64,000 nucleotides of DNA from Georgenia_A wangjunii (GCF_036421915.1 NZ_JAZGOM010000001.1), one strand, 5' to 3'; shown: positions 1 to 10,547, counted from the stretch's first letter. Program-made: numbers and translations. Notes: a model not told the origin generated them from the letters alone.

Positions 1-131
1 TCGATCGACCCGCCCGAGCGGCACCGGCTCGCCGGTGAGCCCGGGCCTCAGCGGCGCGCCTGCGTCACAGCTCCCGACCTGGTGGCTGTGTGGCGCTGCG
101 TCGCGACGAGCTATGAGGAGAGCCCCCAACA
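1..131. other. Region upstream of gyrB, no gene supported
   Basis: In actinobacteria the gene before gyrB is usually a DUF721 protein or recF. One plus frame stops at a TGA at 36-38 and could be the tail of such a gene, but too little is present to identify it. A purine-rich GAGGAG at 115-120 lies 11 nt before the GTG of gyrB and is its likely ribosome binding site. I see no convincing promoter. Confidence 0.4.
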
Positions 132-2168
<2,037 letters not shown>

Positions 2169-2210
2169 CCCGGCGCCTCGGCCCACCCCTGACGACGACG
2201 AAGGACGACA

Positions 2211-4868
2211 GTGACCCAGCCCCCCATTTCCGACGGACCCCTCGAGGGTGGCGAGACCGTGGTCGAGCACGACCGCGTCGAGCAGGTCGACCTACAGCTG
2301 GAGATGCAGCGCTCCTACCTCGACTACGCCATGAGCGTCATCGTCGGGCGCGCGCTGCCGGACGTCCGCGACGGCCTCAAGCCGGTGCACCGCCGCGTCC
2401 TCTACGCGATGTTCGACGGCGGCTACCGCCCGGACGGCTCCTTCAACAAGTGCTCGCGCGTGGTCGGCGAGGTCATGGGGCAGTACCACCCCCACGGTGA
2501 CACCTCGATCTACGACGCCCTCGTGCGGCTCGTCCAGCCGTGGTCGATGCGCTACCCGCTCGTGGCGGGCCAGGGCAACTTCGGTTCCGCCGGCAACCTC
2601 GGGGCGGCCGCCCCGCGGTACACCGAGTGCAAGATGGCGCCGCTGGCCATGGAGATGGTCCGCGACATCGACCACGAGACGGTCGACTTCGGGGACAACT
2701 ACGACGGCAAGAACCAGGAGCCGCTCGTCCTGCCGGCGCGGTTCCCCAACCTCCTCGTCAACGGTTCCGAGGGCATCGCCGTCGGCATGGCCACGCGGAT
2801 CCCGCCGCACAACCTCCGTGAGGTGGCCGACGGCGTCCAGTGGCTGCTCGAGCACCCGGAGGCCACCCGCGAGGAGCTCCTCGGCGAGCTCATGCTGCGC
2901 ATCAAGGGCCCCGACTTCCCCACGGGCGCGACGATCCTCGGCCGCCGCGGCATCGAGGACGCGTACCGCACCGGGCGCGGGTCGATCACCCAGCGCGCGG
3001 TCGTCAACGTCGAGGAGATCCAGGGCCGGCAGTGCCTCGTCGTGACCGAGCTGCCCTACCAGGTCAACCCGGACAACCTCGTCAAGAAGATCGCCGACTA
3101 CGTCCACGACGGCAAGATCCAGGGCATCGCGGACATGCGCGACGAGTCCTCGGGCCGCGCGGGCCAGCGCCTCGTCATCGTCCTCAAGCGTGACGCCGTC
3201 GCCAAGGTCGTGCTCAACAACCTGTACAAGCACACGCAGATGCAGGACAACTTCCCGGCGAACATGCTCGCGCTCGTCGACGGTGTGCCGCGCACCCTCA
3301 GCCTCGACGGGTTCGTGCGCCACTGGGTCAACCACCAGATCGACGTCATCGTGCGGCGTACCCGGTTCCTCCTGCGCCGGGCGGAGGAGCGCATCCACAT
3401 CCTGCGCGGTCTCCTCAAGGCCCTCGACGCCCTCGACGAGGTCATCGCCCTCATCCGCCGCTCCGACACCGTCGACGCCGCGCGCACGGGCCTGCAGGAC
3501 CTCCTCGAGATCGACACCGTCCAGGCCGACGCCATCCTCGCCATGCAGCTGCGCCGCCTCGCAGCCCTCGAGCGCCAGAAGATCATCGACGAGCACGACA
3601 AGATCCAGGCGGAGATCCTCGACTACAAGGAGATCCTCGCCTCGCCGGTGCGCCAGCGGAACATCGTCTCGGCCGAGCTCGCCGTCATCGTCGACAAGTT
3701 CGGCGACGAGCGACGCACGACCATCGTCCCCTTCGACGGCGACATGTCCGTCGAGGACCTCATCCCGGAGGAGGACGTCGTCGTCACGATCACGCGCGGG
3801 GGCTACGCCAAGCGCACCCGGTCCGACGCGTACCGGTCCCAGCGCCGCGGCGGCAAGGGCGTGCGCGGCACCCAGCTGCGCGAGGACGACATCGTCGACC
3901 ACTTCTTCGTCACCACGACCCACCACTGGCTGCTGTTCTTCACGAACACCGGTCGCGTCTACCGCACGAAGGGCTACGAGCTGCCCGAGGGCGGGCGGGA
4001 CGCCAAGGGGCAGCACGTGGCGAACCTCCTCGCGTTCCAGCCGGGCGAGCGCATCGCCCAGGTCCTCGCGCTGCGGGACTACGACCAGTCCGACTACCTC
4101 GTCCTCGCGACGAAGCGCGGTCTCGTCAAGAAGACGCGCCTGCAGGAGTACAACTCCCCGCGCACCGGTGGCCTCATCGCCATCAACCTGCGTACCGACG
4201 CGGAGGGCGAGCCCGACGAGCTGGTCGGCGCCGGCCTGGCGAACTCCGACGACGACCTCCTGCTCGTCTCGCGCAAGGGCCAGTCGATCCGATTCACCGC
4301 CTCCGACGACTCGCTGCGCCCGCTCGGACGGGCGACGTCGGGTGTGACGGGGATGAAGTTCCGCGACAGTGACGAGCTCCTCGCCATGGACGTCGTGCGC
4401 CCCTCCTCCTCCGACGGCGCGCTCTTCGTCGTCACCGAGGGCGGCTACGCCAAGCGGACGGCCGTCACCGAGTACCGCGTCCAGGGCCGCGGCGGGCTCG
4501 GCATCAAGGTCGCCAACCTGGTGGAGGCGCGCGGCGACCTCGTCGGCGCCCTCCTCACGGCGCCCGACGACGAGGTGCTCGTCATCATGGAACGCGGCAA
4601 GATCGTGCGTTCCGCCGTCGACGAGGTCAACCTGACCGGGCGCAACACCCAGGGCGTGACCTTCGCCAAGCCGGACAAGGGCGACCGGATCATCGCGGTC
4701 GCCCGCAACGTCGAGACCGCCCTCGCCGTGGTCGATGGCGTAGCGTCCTCCCCGGATGACGCGGAGGGCGGCGACGAGCCGGCGGCTCAGGCCGACGGCG
4801 GTGCCGACGGCGCCGGGGGCGCCACCCGCACCGATGAGGGCCTCGCCGAAGACGGAGGAGACGCATGA
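2211..4868 (+). CDS. gyrA: DNA gyrase subunit A
   Basis: Breakage-reunion subunit of DNA gyrase, 885 residues from a GTG start. The catalytic tyrosine is Tyr137 in AAAPRYTEC. The GyrA box QRRGGKG near residue 544 marks the C-terminal DNA-wrapping beta-pinwheel, which distinguishes gyrase from topoisomerase IV. In the quinolone-resistance region the motif HPHGDTSIYD (93-102) has Thr98 at the E. coli Ser83 / M. tuberculosis Ala90 position and Asp102 at the E. coli Asp87 position, so no classical resistance change is evident. The last 50 or so residues are an acidic Ala/Gly/Asp-rich tail. The stop overlaps the next start (ATGA at 4865), so translation of the two is coupled. Confidence 0.98.
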   Translation: MTQPPISDGPLEGGETVVEHDRVEQVDLQLEMQRSYLDYAMSVIVGRALPDVRDGLKPVHRRVLYAMFDGGYRPDGSFNKCSRVVGEVMGQYHPHGDTSIYDALVRLVQPWSMRYPLVAGQGNFGSAGNLGAAAPRYTECKMAPLAMEMVRDIDHETVDFGDNYDGKNQEPLVLPARFPNLLVNGSEGIAVGMATRIPPHNLREVADGVQWLLEHPEATREELLGELMLRIKGPDFPTGATILGRRGIEDAYRTGRGSITQRAVVNVEEIQGRQCLVVTELPYQVNPDNLVKKIADYVHDGKIQGIADMRDESSGRAGQRLVIVLKRDAVAKVVLNNLYKHTQMQDNFPANMLALVDGVPRTLSLDGFVRHWVNHQIDVIVRRTRFLLRRAEERIHILRGLLKALDALDEVIALIRRSDTVDAARTGLQDLLEIDTVQADAILAMQLRRLAALERQKIIDEHDKIQAEILDYKEILASPVRQRNIVSAELAVIVDKFGDERRTTIVPFDGDMSVEDLIPEEDVVVTITRGGYAKRTRSDAYRSQRRGGKGVRGTQLREDDIVDHFFVTTTHHWLLFFTNTGRVYRTKGYELPEGGRDAKGQHVANLLAFQPGERIAQVLALRDYDQSDYLVLATKRGLVKKTRLQEYNSPRTGGLIAINLRTDAEGEPDELVGAGLANSDDDLLLVSRKGQSIRFTASDDSLRPLGRATSGVTGMKFRDSDELLAMDVVRPSSSDGALFVVTEGGYAKRTAVTEYRVQGRGGLGIKVANLVEARGDLVGALLTAPDDEVLVIMERGKIVRSAVDEVNLTGRNTQGVTFAKPDKGDRIIAVARNVETALAVVDGVASSPDDAEGGDEPAAQADGGADGAGGATRTDEGLAEDGGDA

Positions 4869-5704
4869 GCAGCACCACCCCGGGGCAGGGTCCGCGGGAC
4901 GCCGGCGGGGGCGTGAGCCCCGAGGAGACGCCGGCGCGCCCTGACGGGCAGCGCACGGGCGAGACCCCCGCGGACCGTACCGGTCCGGCGGACGGCGGCC
5001 GGCCGGCCGGCAGCTCGAAGGCGGGTGGCCCGACGGCGGCCTCGCCGACGGGTGCCGACCGCGCAGCGATGCGCACGAGCCTCGCGGAGCGGTTCGCCAG
5101 CGCCAAGGCGGCCCCCGCGGAGACCGCCGCGAGCCGCACGAGCACGTCCGGGCCGGCGTCGACGGCGCGCATGGGTGCGACGGACGGGCCCGCGCCCGCA
5201 CCACGTGAGCAGGCCCGCAGCGCGCCAGCCGGCGCTGCCGCCGCCGGTGGGGCGGCCCGCGGTGAGCGCACGGAGCCGAGGCCGGCGCCCGCCCAGCCGA
5301 CGCAGCCCGGCGCCGCGCGCCCCGACGGCGCAGGCCGGCCGGCCGGGCCGCGCCAGGTACGTCTCTCGCTCGCCCGCATCGACCCGTGGTCGGTCATGAA
5401 GCTTGCTTTCCTCCTCTCGATCGCGGTCGGCATCGGGATCGTCGTCGCGACGGCGGCCATGTGGTACGTGCTCGACACGATGCACGTGTTCGCGGACATC
5501 CAGGGGCTGCTCGACTCCCTCGGCTCCGAGAGCTTCCTCAACCTCATGGAGTACGCCCAGTTCGACCGGGTGATCTCGATGGCGGCCATCGTCGCCGTCG
5601 TCGACGTCCTCCTGCTCACGGCGCTCGCCACCCTGGGCGCCTTCCTCTACAACATCGTGGCCGCGCTCGTCGGCGGCCTCCACCTCACCCTCACGGACGA
5701 CTGA
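4865..5704 (+). CDS. DUF3566 family membrane protein
   Basis: Protein of 279 residues translationally coupled to gyrA by a 4-nt ATGA overlap. The first 165 or so residues are low complexity, rich in Ala, Pro, Arg and Thr. From about residue 168 (VRLSLARIDPWSVMKLAF) it becomes the DUF3566 domain, with two hydrophobic segments (about 177-200 and 237-265) joined by a loop containing MHVFADIQGLL. A DUF3566 gene directly after gyrA is a standard actinobacterial arrangement. The biochemical role of the family is unknown to me. Cytoplasmic N-terminal tail and membrane location are inferred from hydropathy. The family assignment is firm. Confidence 0.9.
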   Translation: MSSTTPGQGPRDAGGGVSPEETPARPDGQRTGETPADRTGPADGGRPAGSSKAGGPTAASPTGADRAAMRTSLAERFASAKAAPAETAASRTSTSGPASTARMGATDGPAPAPREQARSAPAGAAAAGGAARGERTEPRPAPAQPTQPGAARPDGAGRPAGPRQVRLSLARIDPWSVMKLAFLLSIAVGIGIVVATAAMWYVLDTMHVFADIQGLLDSLGSESFLNLMEYAQFDRVISMAAIVAVVDVLLLTALATLGAFLYNIVAALVGGLHLTLTDD

Positions 5705-5725
5705 GAGTGCGGTGCGGCCGCCGGT

Positions 5726-5755
5726 TTGGGCGGTCGCGCCGCGCTGAGGTAGTCT
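5726..5755 (+). promoter_or_regulatory. Predicted sigma-A-type promoter of tRNA-Ile
   Basis: TTGGGC at 5726-5731 and TAGTCT at 5750-5755 are separated by 18 nt and lie 38 nt before the tRNA. The hexamers resemble -35 and -10 elements of the housekeeping sigma factor. Assigned by eye only. Confidence 0.45.
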
Positions 5756-5793
5756 TCATCGGCGCCGCCGGGAGCAGTCCCGATCAGCGTGAC

Positions 5794-5867
5794 GGGCCTA
5801 TAGCTCAGACGGTTAGAGCGCTTCCCTGATAAGGAAGAGGTCACAGGTTCGAGTCCTGTTAGGCCCA
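5794..5867 (+). tRNA. tRNA-Ile (GAT)
   Basis: Cloverleaf of 74 nt. The acceptor stem pairs GGGCCTA with TAGGCCC, the anticodon loop is CTGATAA with GAT at 5828-5830, and the T-arm contains GGTTCGAGTCC. The discriminator is A5867. It is followed by CCC rather than CCA, so the CCA end is added post-transcriptionally. Placement after gyrA-DUF3566 is conserved in actinobacteria. Confidence 0.98.
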
Positions 5868-5896
5868 CCCGAGCGAGGCGAGACGCGGGAGTGACG

Positions 5897-6067
5897 ATGA
5901 AGAAGGCTCTGATGCTCGCGGCGGCCGCACTGGCGGGCTACGCGGTATGGACCAAGGTGCAGCAGGACCGCGAGGAGCGGGACCTGTGGGCCGAGGTCAC
6001 CGACAGCTTCGGGGAGAACTCCTTCGCCGCCCGTAGCGACGCACCGCAGGAGCCGAGCGGCGCCTAG
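5897..6067 (+). CDS. DLW-39 family small protein
   Basis: Small gene of 56 codons between tRNA-Ile and tRNA-Ala. The product begins MKKALMLAAAALAGYAVW, a short hydrophobic N-terminal segment followed by a charged tail with the sequence RDLWAEVTD. The DLW tripeptide, the length of about 39-56 residues and the position right after the gyrA-tRNA block are hallmarks of the actinobacterial DLW-39 family, whose function is unknown. A GGGAG lies 5 nt before the ATG. An in-frame GTG two codons earlier (5891) is the alternative start. Probably a single-pass membrane peptide. Confidence 0.85.
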   Translation: MKKALMLAAAALAGYAVWTKVQQDREERDLWAEVTDSFGENSFAARSDAPQEPSGA

Positions 6068-6105
6068 CGCACGCAGGACCGGCCGCGTCCGGTGACGCGG
6101 CCCCG

Positions 6106-6181
6106 GGGGCCATGGCGCAATTGGTAGCGCACCTGCTTTGCAAGCAGGGGGTTGCGGGTTCGAGTCCCGCTGGCTCCACCA
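6106..6181 (+). tRNA. tRNA-Ala (TGC)
   Basis: Acceptor GGGGCCA pairs with TGGCTCC and includes the G3-U70 wobble pair that is the identity element for alanyl-tRNA synthetase. The anticodon TGC is at 6139-6141 in loop TTTGCAA. Discriminator A6178 is followed by an encoded CCA (6179-6181), unlike the neighbouring tRNA-Ile. Confidence 0.98.
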
Positions 6182-6302
6182 CTGAGACGTCCGACACCCG
6201 GAGCGCCAGACGCCGTTGCGTCTGTCACACTGAGGAAGACGTCCGAACCTGGACGACAGTGCGGCCCTGCGGTCGCGCCCCTCGACTTACAGGCGGCGGC
6301 CC

Positions 6303-7427
6303 ATGAGCCACACCATCGACAGACCCTCACCCCCCACCCCCTCACCGAGCACGACGCGCGCCGACGGCACCCCCCGGGGTTCCGTGCGCGAACGTCAGGT
6401 GAGTGACTTCACCGCCCTGACGAAGCTCGTCCAGCAGGCCGGCCTCATGCGTCGGGCCTACGGCTACTACTGGTCCAAGCTCATCGGGCTCACGGTCCTC
6501 GGGCTCGGCCTCGCTGTCGCGTTCGTCGTCGTCGGCGACACGTGGTGGCAGATGGTCACCGCCGTCGCCCTCGCGCTCCTCATGACGCAGATCGCCTTCC
6601 TCGGGCACGACGCCGCCCACCGGCAGATCTTCGTCTCCGGGAAGTGGAACGAGTGGGTATCCCTCATCGTCATCAACCTCTTCGCCGGCATGGGCCACGG
6701 GTGGTGGAACGGCAAGCACAACAAGCACCACGCCGCCCCCAACAAGCTCGGCGTCGACCCGGACATCGCGCCCGGCGTGCTCGCGTTCACCCCCGAGGCT
6801 GTCGAGGAGCGCAAGACACCCCTCACGCGGTGGCTCGCGACGAAGCAGGGCTACTTCTTCTTCCCGCTCCTCCTCCTCGAGGGCCTCAACCTGCACATCC
6901 AGGGTGTCAAGCGCGTCGTCACCCCTGGCCCGGTCAAGCGCCGCTGGGTGGAGCTCACCTTCATCATGGTGCGCCTCATCAGCTTCGTCGCCCTCGTCTT
7001 CATCGTCCTGTCCCCGGGCAAGGCGGCAGCCTTCATCGGCATCCAGCTCGCGGTGTTCGGCCTCTACATGGGCCTGTCGTTCGCGCCCAACCACATCGGG
7101 ATGCCGATCGTGCCGGCGACGGTCAAGGTCGACTTCCTCAGCCGCCAGGTGCTCATGAGCCGCAACGTCACGGGCGGCCGCTGGGTCGACACGTTCATGG
7201 GCGGGCTCAACTTCCAGGTCGAGCACCACCTCTTCCCGTCGATGGCGCGGCCCAACCTGCGCAAGGTGGCGCCCATCGTGCGCGAGTACTGCGACCAGCT
7301 GGGCGTGAAGTACACCGAGACGTCGATCGGGCAGTCGTACAAGGCGGTGTCCACGTACATCAACCGCGTCGGCCGCGGCGGGCTCGACGTGTGGGCGTGC
7401 CCGCTGGCGTCGCAGACGCGGGCCTGA
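6303..7427 (+). CDS. Fatty acid desaturase (acyl-CoA desaturase family)
   Basis: Integral-membrane di-iron desaturase, 374 residues. The three histidine boxes are all present: HDAAH (first box), HNKHH (second) and QVEHH (third), followed by LFPSMARPNL. Hydrophobic segments flank the first box and lie between the second and third boxes, as in front-end or delta-9 acyl-lipid desaturases. No cytochrome b5 domain is visible, so electrons would come from a separate ferredoxin or flavoreductase. The ATG at 6303 is used. An in-frame GTG at about 6399 (VSDFTALTK) is possible, since the first 32 residues are Pro/Thr/Ser-rich and probably poorly conserved. Regiospecificity cannot be told from the sequence. 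Confidence 0.9.
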   Translation: MSHTIDRPSPPTPSPSTTRADGTPRGSVRERQVSDFTALTKLVQQAGLMRRAYGYYWSKLIGLTVLGLGLAVAFVVVGDTWWQMVTAVALALLMTQIAFLGHDAAHRQIFVSGKWNEWVSLIVINLFAGMGHGWWNGKHNKHHAAPNKLGVDPDIAPGVLAFTPEAVEERKTPLTRWLATKQGYFFFPLLLLEGLNLHIQGVKRVVTPGPVKRRWVELTFIMVRLISFVALVFIVLSPGKAAAFIGIQLAVFGLYMGLSFAPNHIGMPIVPATVKVDFLSRQVLMSRNVTGGRWVDTFMGGLNFQVEHHLFPSMARPNLRKVAPIVREYCDQLGVKYTETSIGQSYKAVSTYINRVGRGGLDVWACPLASQTRA

Positions 7428-7442
7428 CGCGCAGAGAGGGCC

Positions 7443-7470
7443 CCGGGACCGGCTGGCTGGTCGGTCCCGG
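7443..7470 (+). terminator. Inverted repeat after the desaturase gene
   Basis: CCGGGACCG (7443-7451) pairs with CGGTCCCGG (7462-7470) around a 10-nt loop, 15 nt after the desaturase stop. There is no T-run, as is common in GC-rich actinobacterial terminators. Confidence 0.55.
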
Positions 7471-7514
7471 AGTCCTCCTGCGTCTCCAGGGGCGCGCACG
7501 TGCGCGTGGGACGA

Positions 7515-7552
7515 CGACGCCCCGGTCACCTCGTGGAGGTGCCGGGGCGTCG
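7515..7552. terminator. Strong bidirectional hairpin between convergent genes
   Basis: GACGCCCCGG (7516-7525) pairs with CCGGGGCGTC (7542-7551), and CACCTC pairs with GAGGTG around a GTG loop inside. The stem totals 16 bp plus an outer C-G pair with one bulged T. It sits between the plus-strand desaturase and the minus-strand gene ending at 7575 and can serve both directions. Confidence 0.7.
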
Positions 7553-7574
7553 CCTGTCGTGCTGGCTGGCCGCT

Positions 7575-8258
7575 CTACTTGTCCGTGCGGCTCTCGTCGA
7601 TCGTCTCGCCGGCGTCAGCGGCCGCCGCGTCGACCGCCAGCTCGGCGTCGAGCGCGTCGGAAGCGACCGGCGTGACGACGTCAGGCTCAGCGGCCTCGTC
7701 CGCGGCAGGCACGGGCGTGGTGACGGTCGTGTCGTCCCAGTACTCCTCCGCCCACGGGTCGTCGACGGGCTGGGTGCGGCGCCAGAGGAGGTAGCCGGTG
7801 CCGGCTGCGGCGGTCCCGACGAGGATCCAGCCGACGGTCTTGGCGGTCGAGTGCGAGCTCGGCGGCTTGCTCAGCGCCTTCTGGGCGGCCTTCCCGGCCT
7901 TCGACGCCTTCCCGCCCAGGGAGTCCTCGCCGGACGCGGCGCGAGCGGCGTCCTGCATGGCCTTCTGGAGACGCGGGATGTAGTCGTCGACGAGGACGTC
8001 CCGGGCGTGGTCGACAGCCGGGCGTGCCCTCTCGGCCACGGCCTCCACACGCGGAGCGGTCGCCTTGACGCTGTCGCGCCAGGCGCGGTCCAGCTTCGGC
8101 GCCGCGACGCTCGAGGCCCACAGCTTGCCCTGGTCGGCGAGGGCCGCGGCGGTCGCGCCAGCCTTACCGGCCTGCTCGCTGAGGGCGTGGCTGAGCTCGA
8201 TCGCCTGACGGCGGTACTTGTCGGCCTCGATCTCGGTGATCTTGCTCTTGCGCGACAT
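7575..8258 (-). CDS. Hypothetical membrane-anchored protein with helical N-terminus
   Basis: The start is placed at the ATG at 8258 (MSRKSKITEIEADKYRRQA) because GAGGGAGAG lies just upstream. A longer reading to 8444 would begin inside the ppiA coding region and run through a Pro/Gly-rich unlikely leader. The 227-residue product has a charged, Ala-rich helical region (about 1-130), a single membrane segment (TVGWILVGTAAAGTGYLLW, about 145-165) and an acidic tail with DPWAEEYWDDT. Similar genes occur opposite ppiA in many actinobacteria, with no known function. It is divergent from ppiA, 173 nt away. I do not recognise a named domain. Confidence 0.7.
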   Translation of the reverse strand: MSRKSKITEIEADKYRRQAIELSHALSEQAGKAGATAAALADQGKLWASSVAAPKLDRAWRDSVKATAPRVEAVAERARPAVDHARDVLVDDYIPRLQKAMQDAARAASGEDSLGGKASKAGKAAQKALSKPPSSHSTAKTVGWILVGTAAAGTGYLLWRRTQPVDDPWAEEYWDDTTVTTPVPAADEAAEPDVVTPVASDALDAELAVDAAAADAGETIDESRTDK

Positions 8259-8431
8259 CTGCTCTCCCTCTGTCGGTCTGGTCTGGCGGTCCATCGTCCC
8301 ACCGGCTGGCGACAAGCGCACCATGCCTGGCCCTGCATTGTCCCCGGAGGCTCGCCCGCCGTCCGCCTCGTGGGCAGGACCGGCGGTGGTCCGGCGGGGC
8401 GGACCACGACGAGCCGTGAAAAGATCGGAGC

Positions 8432-8953
8432 ATGGAAGCCACACTGCACACGTCCGCCGGCGACATCGTCGTCGAGCTGCTCCCCCACCACGCCCCCAAG
8501 ACCGTTGAGAACTTCACGGGCCTCGCCACGGGCGAGCGCGCCTGGAAGGACCCGAAGACGGGTGAGGAGAAGACGACGCCCCTCTACGACGGCGTCATCT
8601 TCCACCGCGTCATCCCCAACTTCATGATCCAGGGCGGCGACCCGCTCGGCACCGGCACGGGGGGCCCCGGCTACACGTTCGACGACGAGATCCACCCCGA
8701 GCTCGGCTTCACCGAGCCCTACATCCTCGCCATGGCCAACGCCGGCAAGGTCGGCGGCCGCGGGACCAACGGCTCCCAGTTCTTCATCACCACCGCCGCG
8801 ACCCCGTGGCTGCAGGGCAAGCACACGATCTTCGGCCGGGTCACCGACGCCGCGAGCCGCGCCGTCGTCGACACGATCGGCACCACGCGGACCGGCGCGA
8901 ACGACCGCCCGGTCGAGGACGTGACGATCCGCTCCATCACCGTCACGGCCTGA
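8432..8953 (+). CDS. ppiA: Peptidyl-prolyl cis-trans isomerase, cyclophilin type
   Basis: Cytoplasmic cyclophilin of 173 residues that catalyses cis/trans isomerisation of X-Pro bonds in folding proteins. Diagnostic motifs are FHRVIPNFMIQGGDP, including the catalytic arginine, GTNGSQFFIT, and W followed by LQGKHTIFGRV, the cyclosporin/substrate pocket. No signal peptide is present. A cyclophilin close to gyrA, the rhomboid gene and crgA is the standard actinobacterial neighbourhood. The -10-like AAAGAT ends 6 nt before the ATG, so the mRNA may be leaderless (see findings). It is 12 nt before the rhomboid gene and probably cotranscribed. Confidence 0.95.
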   Translation: MEATLHTSAGDIVVELLPHHAPKTVENFTGLATGERAWKDPKTGEEKTTPLYDGVIFHRVIPNFMIQGGDPLGTGTGGPGYTFDDEIHPELGFTEPYILAMANAGKVGGRGTNGSQFFITTAATPWLQGKHTIFGRVTDAASRAVVDTIGTTRTGANDRPVEDVTIRSITVTA

Positions 8954-8965
8954 CACGGCGGGACT

Positions 8966-9817
8966 GTGAGCCAGCTCGACCACGGGGGGGCCGGCGCGGG
9001 GACGGCGCCGGTCTGCCCCCGCCACCCGGACACCGTCTCCTACGTCCGCTGCCAGCGCTGCGGACGCCCCACGTGCCCGGCCTGCCAGCGTGCGGCCGCC
9101 GTCGGCGTCCAGTGCGTCGACTGCGTCGCGGAGGCGAACGCCGCCCTCCCGGTGCGGCGGACGACCCTCGGGGGCCGCGACCGGGGACGGCGACCGGTCC
9201 TGACGATGGGGCTCATCGGTCTGTCGGTGCTCGCCTTCGTCGTGCTCCGTGTCGTTCCCGAGCTGCGCTCACGGCTCGCCTTCGTCCCGCTGCTCGGTGA
9301 CGCCGAGCCCTACCGGTTCCTCACGGCGGCGTTCCTCCACTCGGGCTTCCTCCACCTGGCCGTCAACATGTACGCGCTGTGGATCATCGGCAGCGTCCTC
9401 GAGCCGATGCTCGGACGCTGGCGCTACCTCACCCTCTACGTGCTCAGCGCCGTCGGAGGCTCGGTGGGGGTGCTGCTGCTCGCAAGCCCCGCCGACGACT
9501 CCTGGTACACCCCCGTCGTCGGCGCGTCCGGGGCCGTGTTCGGCCTCTTCGCCGCGATCGGCCTCGCGCTCCGGCGCTACGGGCGGGACGCCACCCAGAT
9601 CGTCGTGCTCCTCGCCATCAACGCTGTCATCGGCTTCCTCCCGGGCTTCAACATCGCCTGGCAGGCGCACCTCGGTGGTCTCGTCACCGGCGCCGCGCTC
9701 GTCGCCGTCTACCTCTACGCCCCGAAGGAGCACCGCGGATGGGCGGGCGTCGCGGGAAGCGCCGCGGTTGCCGTGCTGCTCGTCGTGCTCGCCGTGACGA
9801 GCTACGGCGGCCTCTGA
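8966..9817 (+). CDS. Rhomboid family intramembrane serine protease with N-terminal zinc-finger
   Basis: 283 residues. The N-terminus holds a cysteine/histidine cluster (CPRHPDTVSYVRCQRCG followed by CPAC and CVDC), typical of the B-box-like zinc ribbon found on actinobacterial rhomboids. Six or so membrane segments follow. The catalytic serine is in GASGAVFG (Ser188) and the catalytic histidine in AWQAHLGG (His235), with HLAVNMYALW in the loop 1/TM2 region. It should cleave membrane-spanning substrates within the bilayer. The substrate is unknown. The GTG start follows GGCGGGA. The next gene on this strand is 730 nt away, so the unit ends here. Confidence 0.93.
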   Translation: MSQLDHGGAGAGTAPVCPRHPDTVSYVRCQRCGRPTCPACQRAAAVGVQCVDCVAEANAALPVRRTTLGGRDRGRRPVLTMGLIGLSVLAFVVLRVVPELRSRLAFVPLLGDAEPYRFLTAAFLHSGFLHLAVNMYALWIIGSVLEPMLGRWRYLTLYVLSAVGGSVGVLLLASPADDSWYTPVVGASGAVFGLFAAIGLALRRYGRDATQIVVLLAINAVIGFLPGFNIAWQAHLGGLVTGAALVAVYLYAPKEHRGWAGVAGSAAVAVLLVVLAVTSYGGL

Positions 9818-9893
9818 GCCGCCGCGCCCGTCCGTCGCGCGGAGTCCCGCTGGCCGGACCGCGGTGGGTCGCGCACCGAGCGAATGACACGGG

Positions 9894-10004
9894 TGTAGTT
9901 CTCCACAGGGTTGTGCACTTCTGTGGAGAACGACCGTGCTGCCCTCCACAGGGAGACCCCTGAGCGGGGACTACACCGATGTAGTTCTCCACAGGTGGGT
10001 GCAC
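9894..10004. repeat. Cluster of DnaA-box-like repeats in a convergent intergenic gap
   Basis: Four 9-mers match an actinobacterial DnaA-box-like pattern (YYNTCCACA): TTCTCCACA at 9899-9907 and 9985-9993, its reverse complement at 9922-9930, and CCCTCCACA at 9942-9950. The two direct copies lie in longer units (9894-9918 and 9980-10004) beginning TGTAGTTCTCCACAGG and ending GTGCAC. The first unit forms an 11-bp inverted repeat with 9921-9931. The gap 9818-10137 lies between convergent genes and shows no ORF, so these are not ordinary promoters. DnaA binding is inference. Confidence 0.55.
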
Positions 10005-10137
10005 AGCTGGGGACGGTTGCACGGCAGCCGGGGTCGAGCGTCGTCGCCCGGTCGGCCACGGCGCTGACGGTCGGGGAGCAGCGGTGCTCCCCGACCGTCG
10101 TGCACCGCGCGAGGGGCGGCGTCAGTGCAGAGGTGCG

Positions 10138-10383
10138 TCAGCGCCAGCGCAGGCACATGAGGAACCCGGCCATGAGGACGACGAACCCGACGGCCAGGTT
10201 CCACTGGCCGATGTCCGGGATCGGTCCCGCGGCCTGGACGATGTACGTCGTCACGACCCAGAGGATGCCGATGATCATGAGGGTGACGGCGGTGGGTACC
10301 CACCAGCGGGGGCTCGCCTTCGGCTCCGCGGGTGCGGGCGGCGGGGTGTACTCGGCCTTCTTGCGACGCTTGGACTCCGGCAC
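10138..10383 (-). CDS. crgA: Cell division protein CrgA
   Basis: Small septation protein of 81 residues. A charged, Pro-rich N-terminus (MPESKRRKKAEYTPPPAPAE) is followed by two membrane segments (about 30-50, VPTAVTLMIIGILWVVTTYI, and 62-79, AVGFVVLMAGFLMCLRW) separated by PDIGQWN. Length, two-TM topology and position upstream of the pknB locus all fit CrgA. In Streptomyces and mycobacteria CrgA influences FtsZ-ring assembly and interacts with FtsZ, FtsI and FtsQ. It is transcribed divergently from the DUF881 gene, with the shared promoter region at 10384-10547. Confidence 0.93.
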   Translation of the reverse strand: MPESKRRKKAEYTPPPAPAEPKASPRWWVPTAVTLMIIGILWVVTTYIVQAAGPIPDIGQWNLAVGFVVLMAGFLMCLRWR

Positions 10384-10547
10384 GGTCAGCTCTCCTTCGG
10401 GTCTCCCGCGCAGCTGGCGGTACCTGTTCGGCGAATGGGTCGCGCGCCGGAACCGTCGACCGGCTGACGCACTGATGACCTAGCGTAGTAGGCGGGAAGC
10501 CAAATCCCTCGCGCGGTGTTGCTCGTGGTGACTGCAAGGAGGCGCGG

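Noticed and set aside
2487..2520. Possible quinolone-resistance change in GyrA (Thr98)
   Set aside because: Thr at this position occurs naturally in susceptible bacteria, and the key Asp102 is intact.
6112..6306. Short ORF starting MAQLVAHLLCKQGVAGSSPA
   Set aside because: Lies over tRNA-Ala; this peptide is a well-known false translation of tRNA genes.
8259..8444. N-terminal extension of the minus-strand membrane protein into ppiA
   Set aside because: It would overlap the ppiA start and lacks a ribosome site, while a strong one precedes the ATG at 8258.
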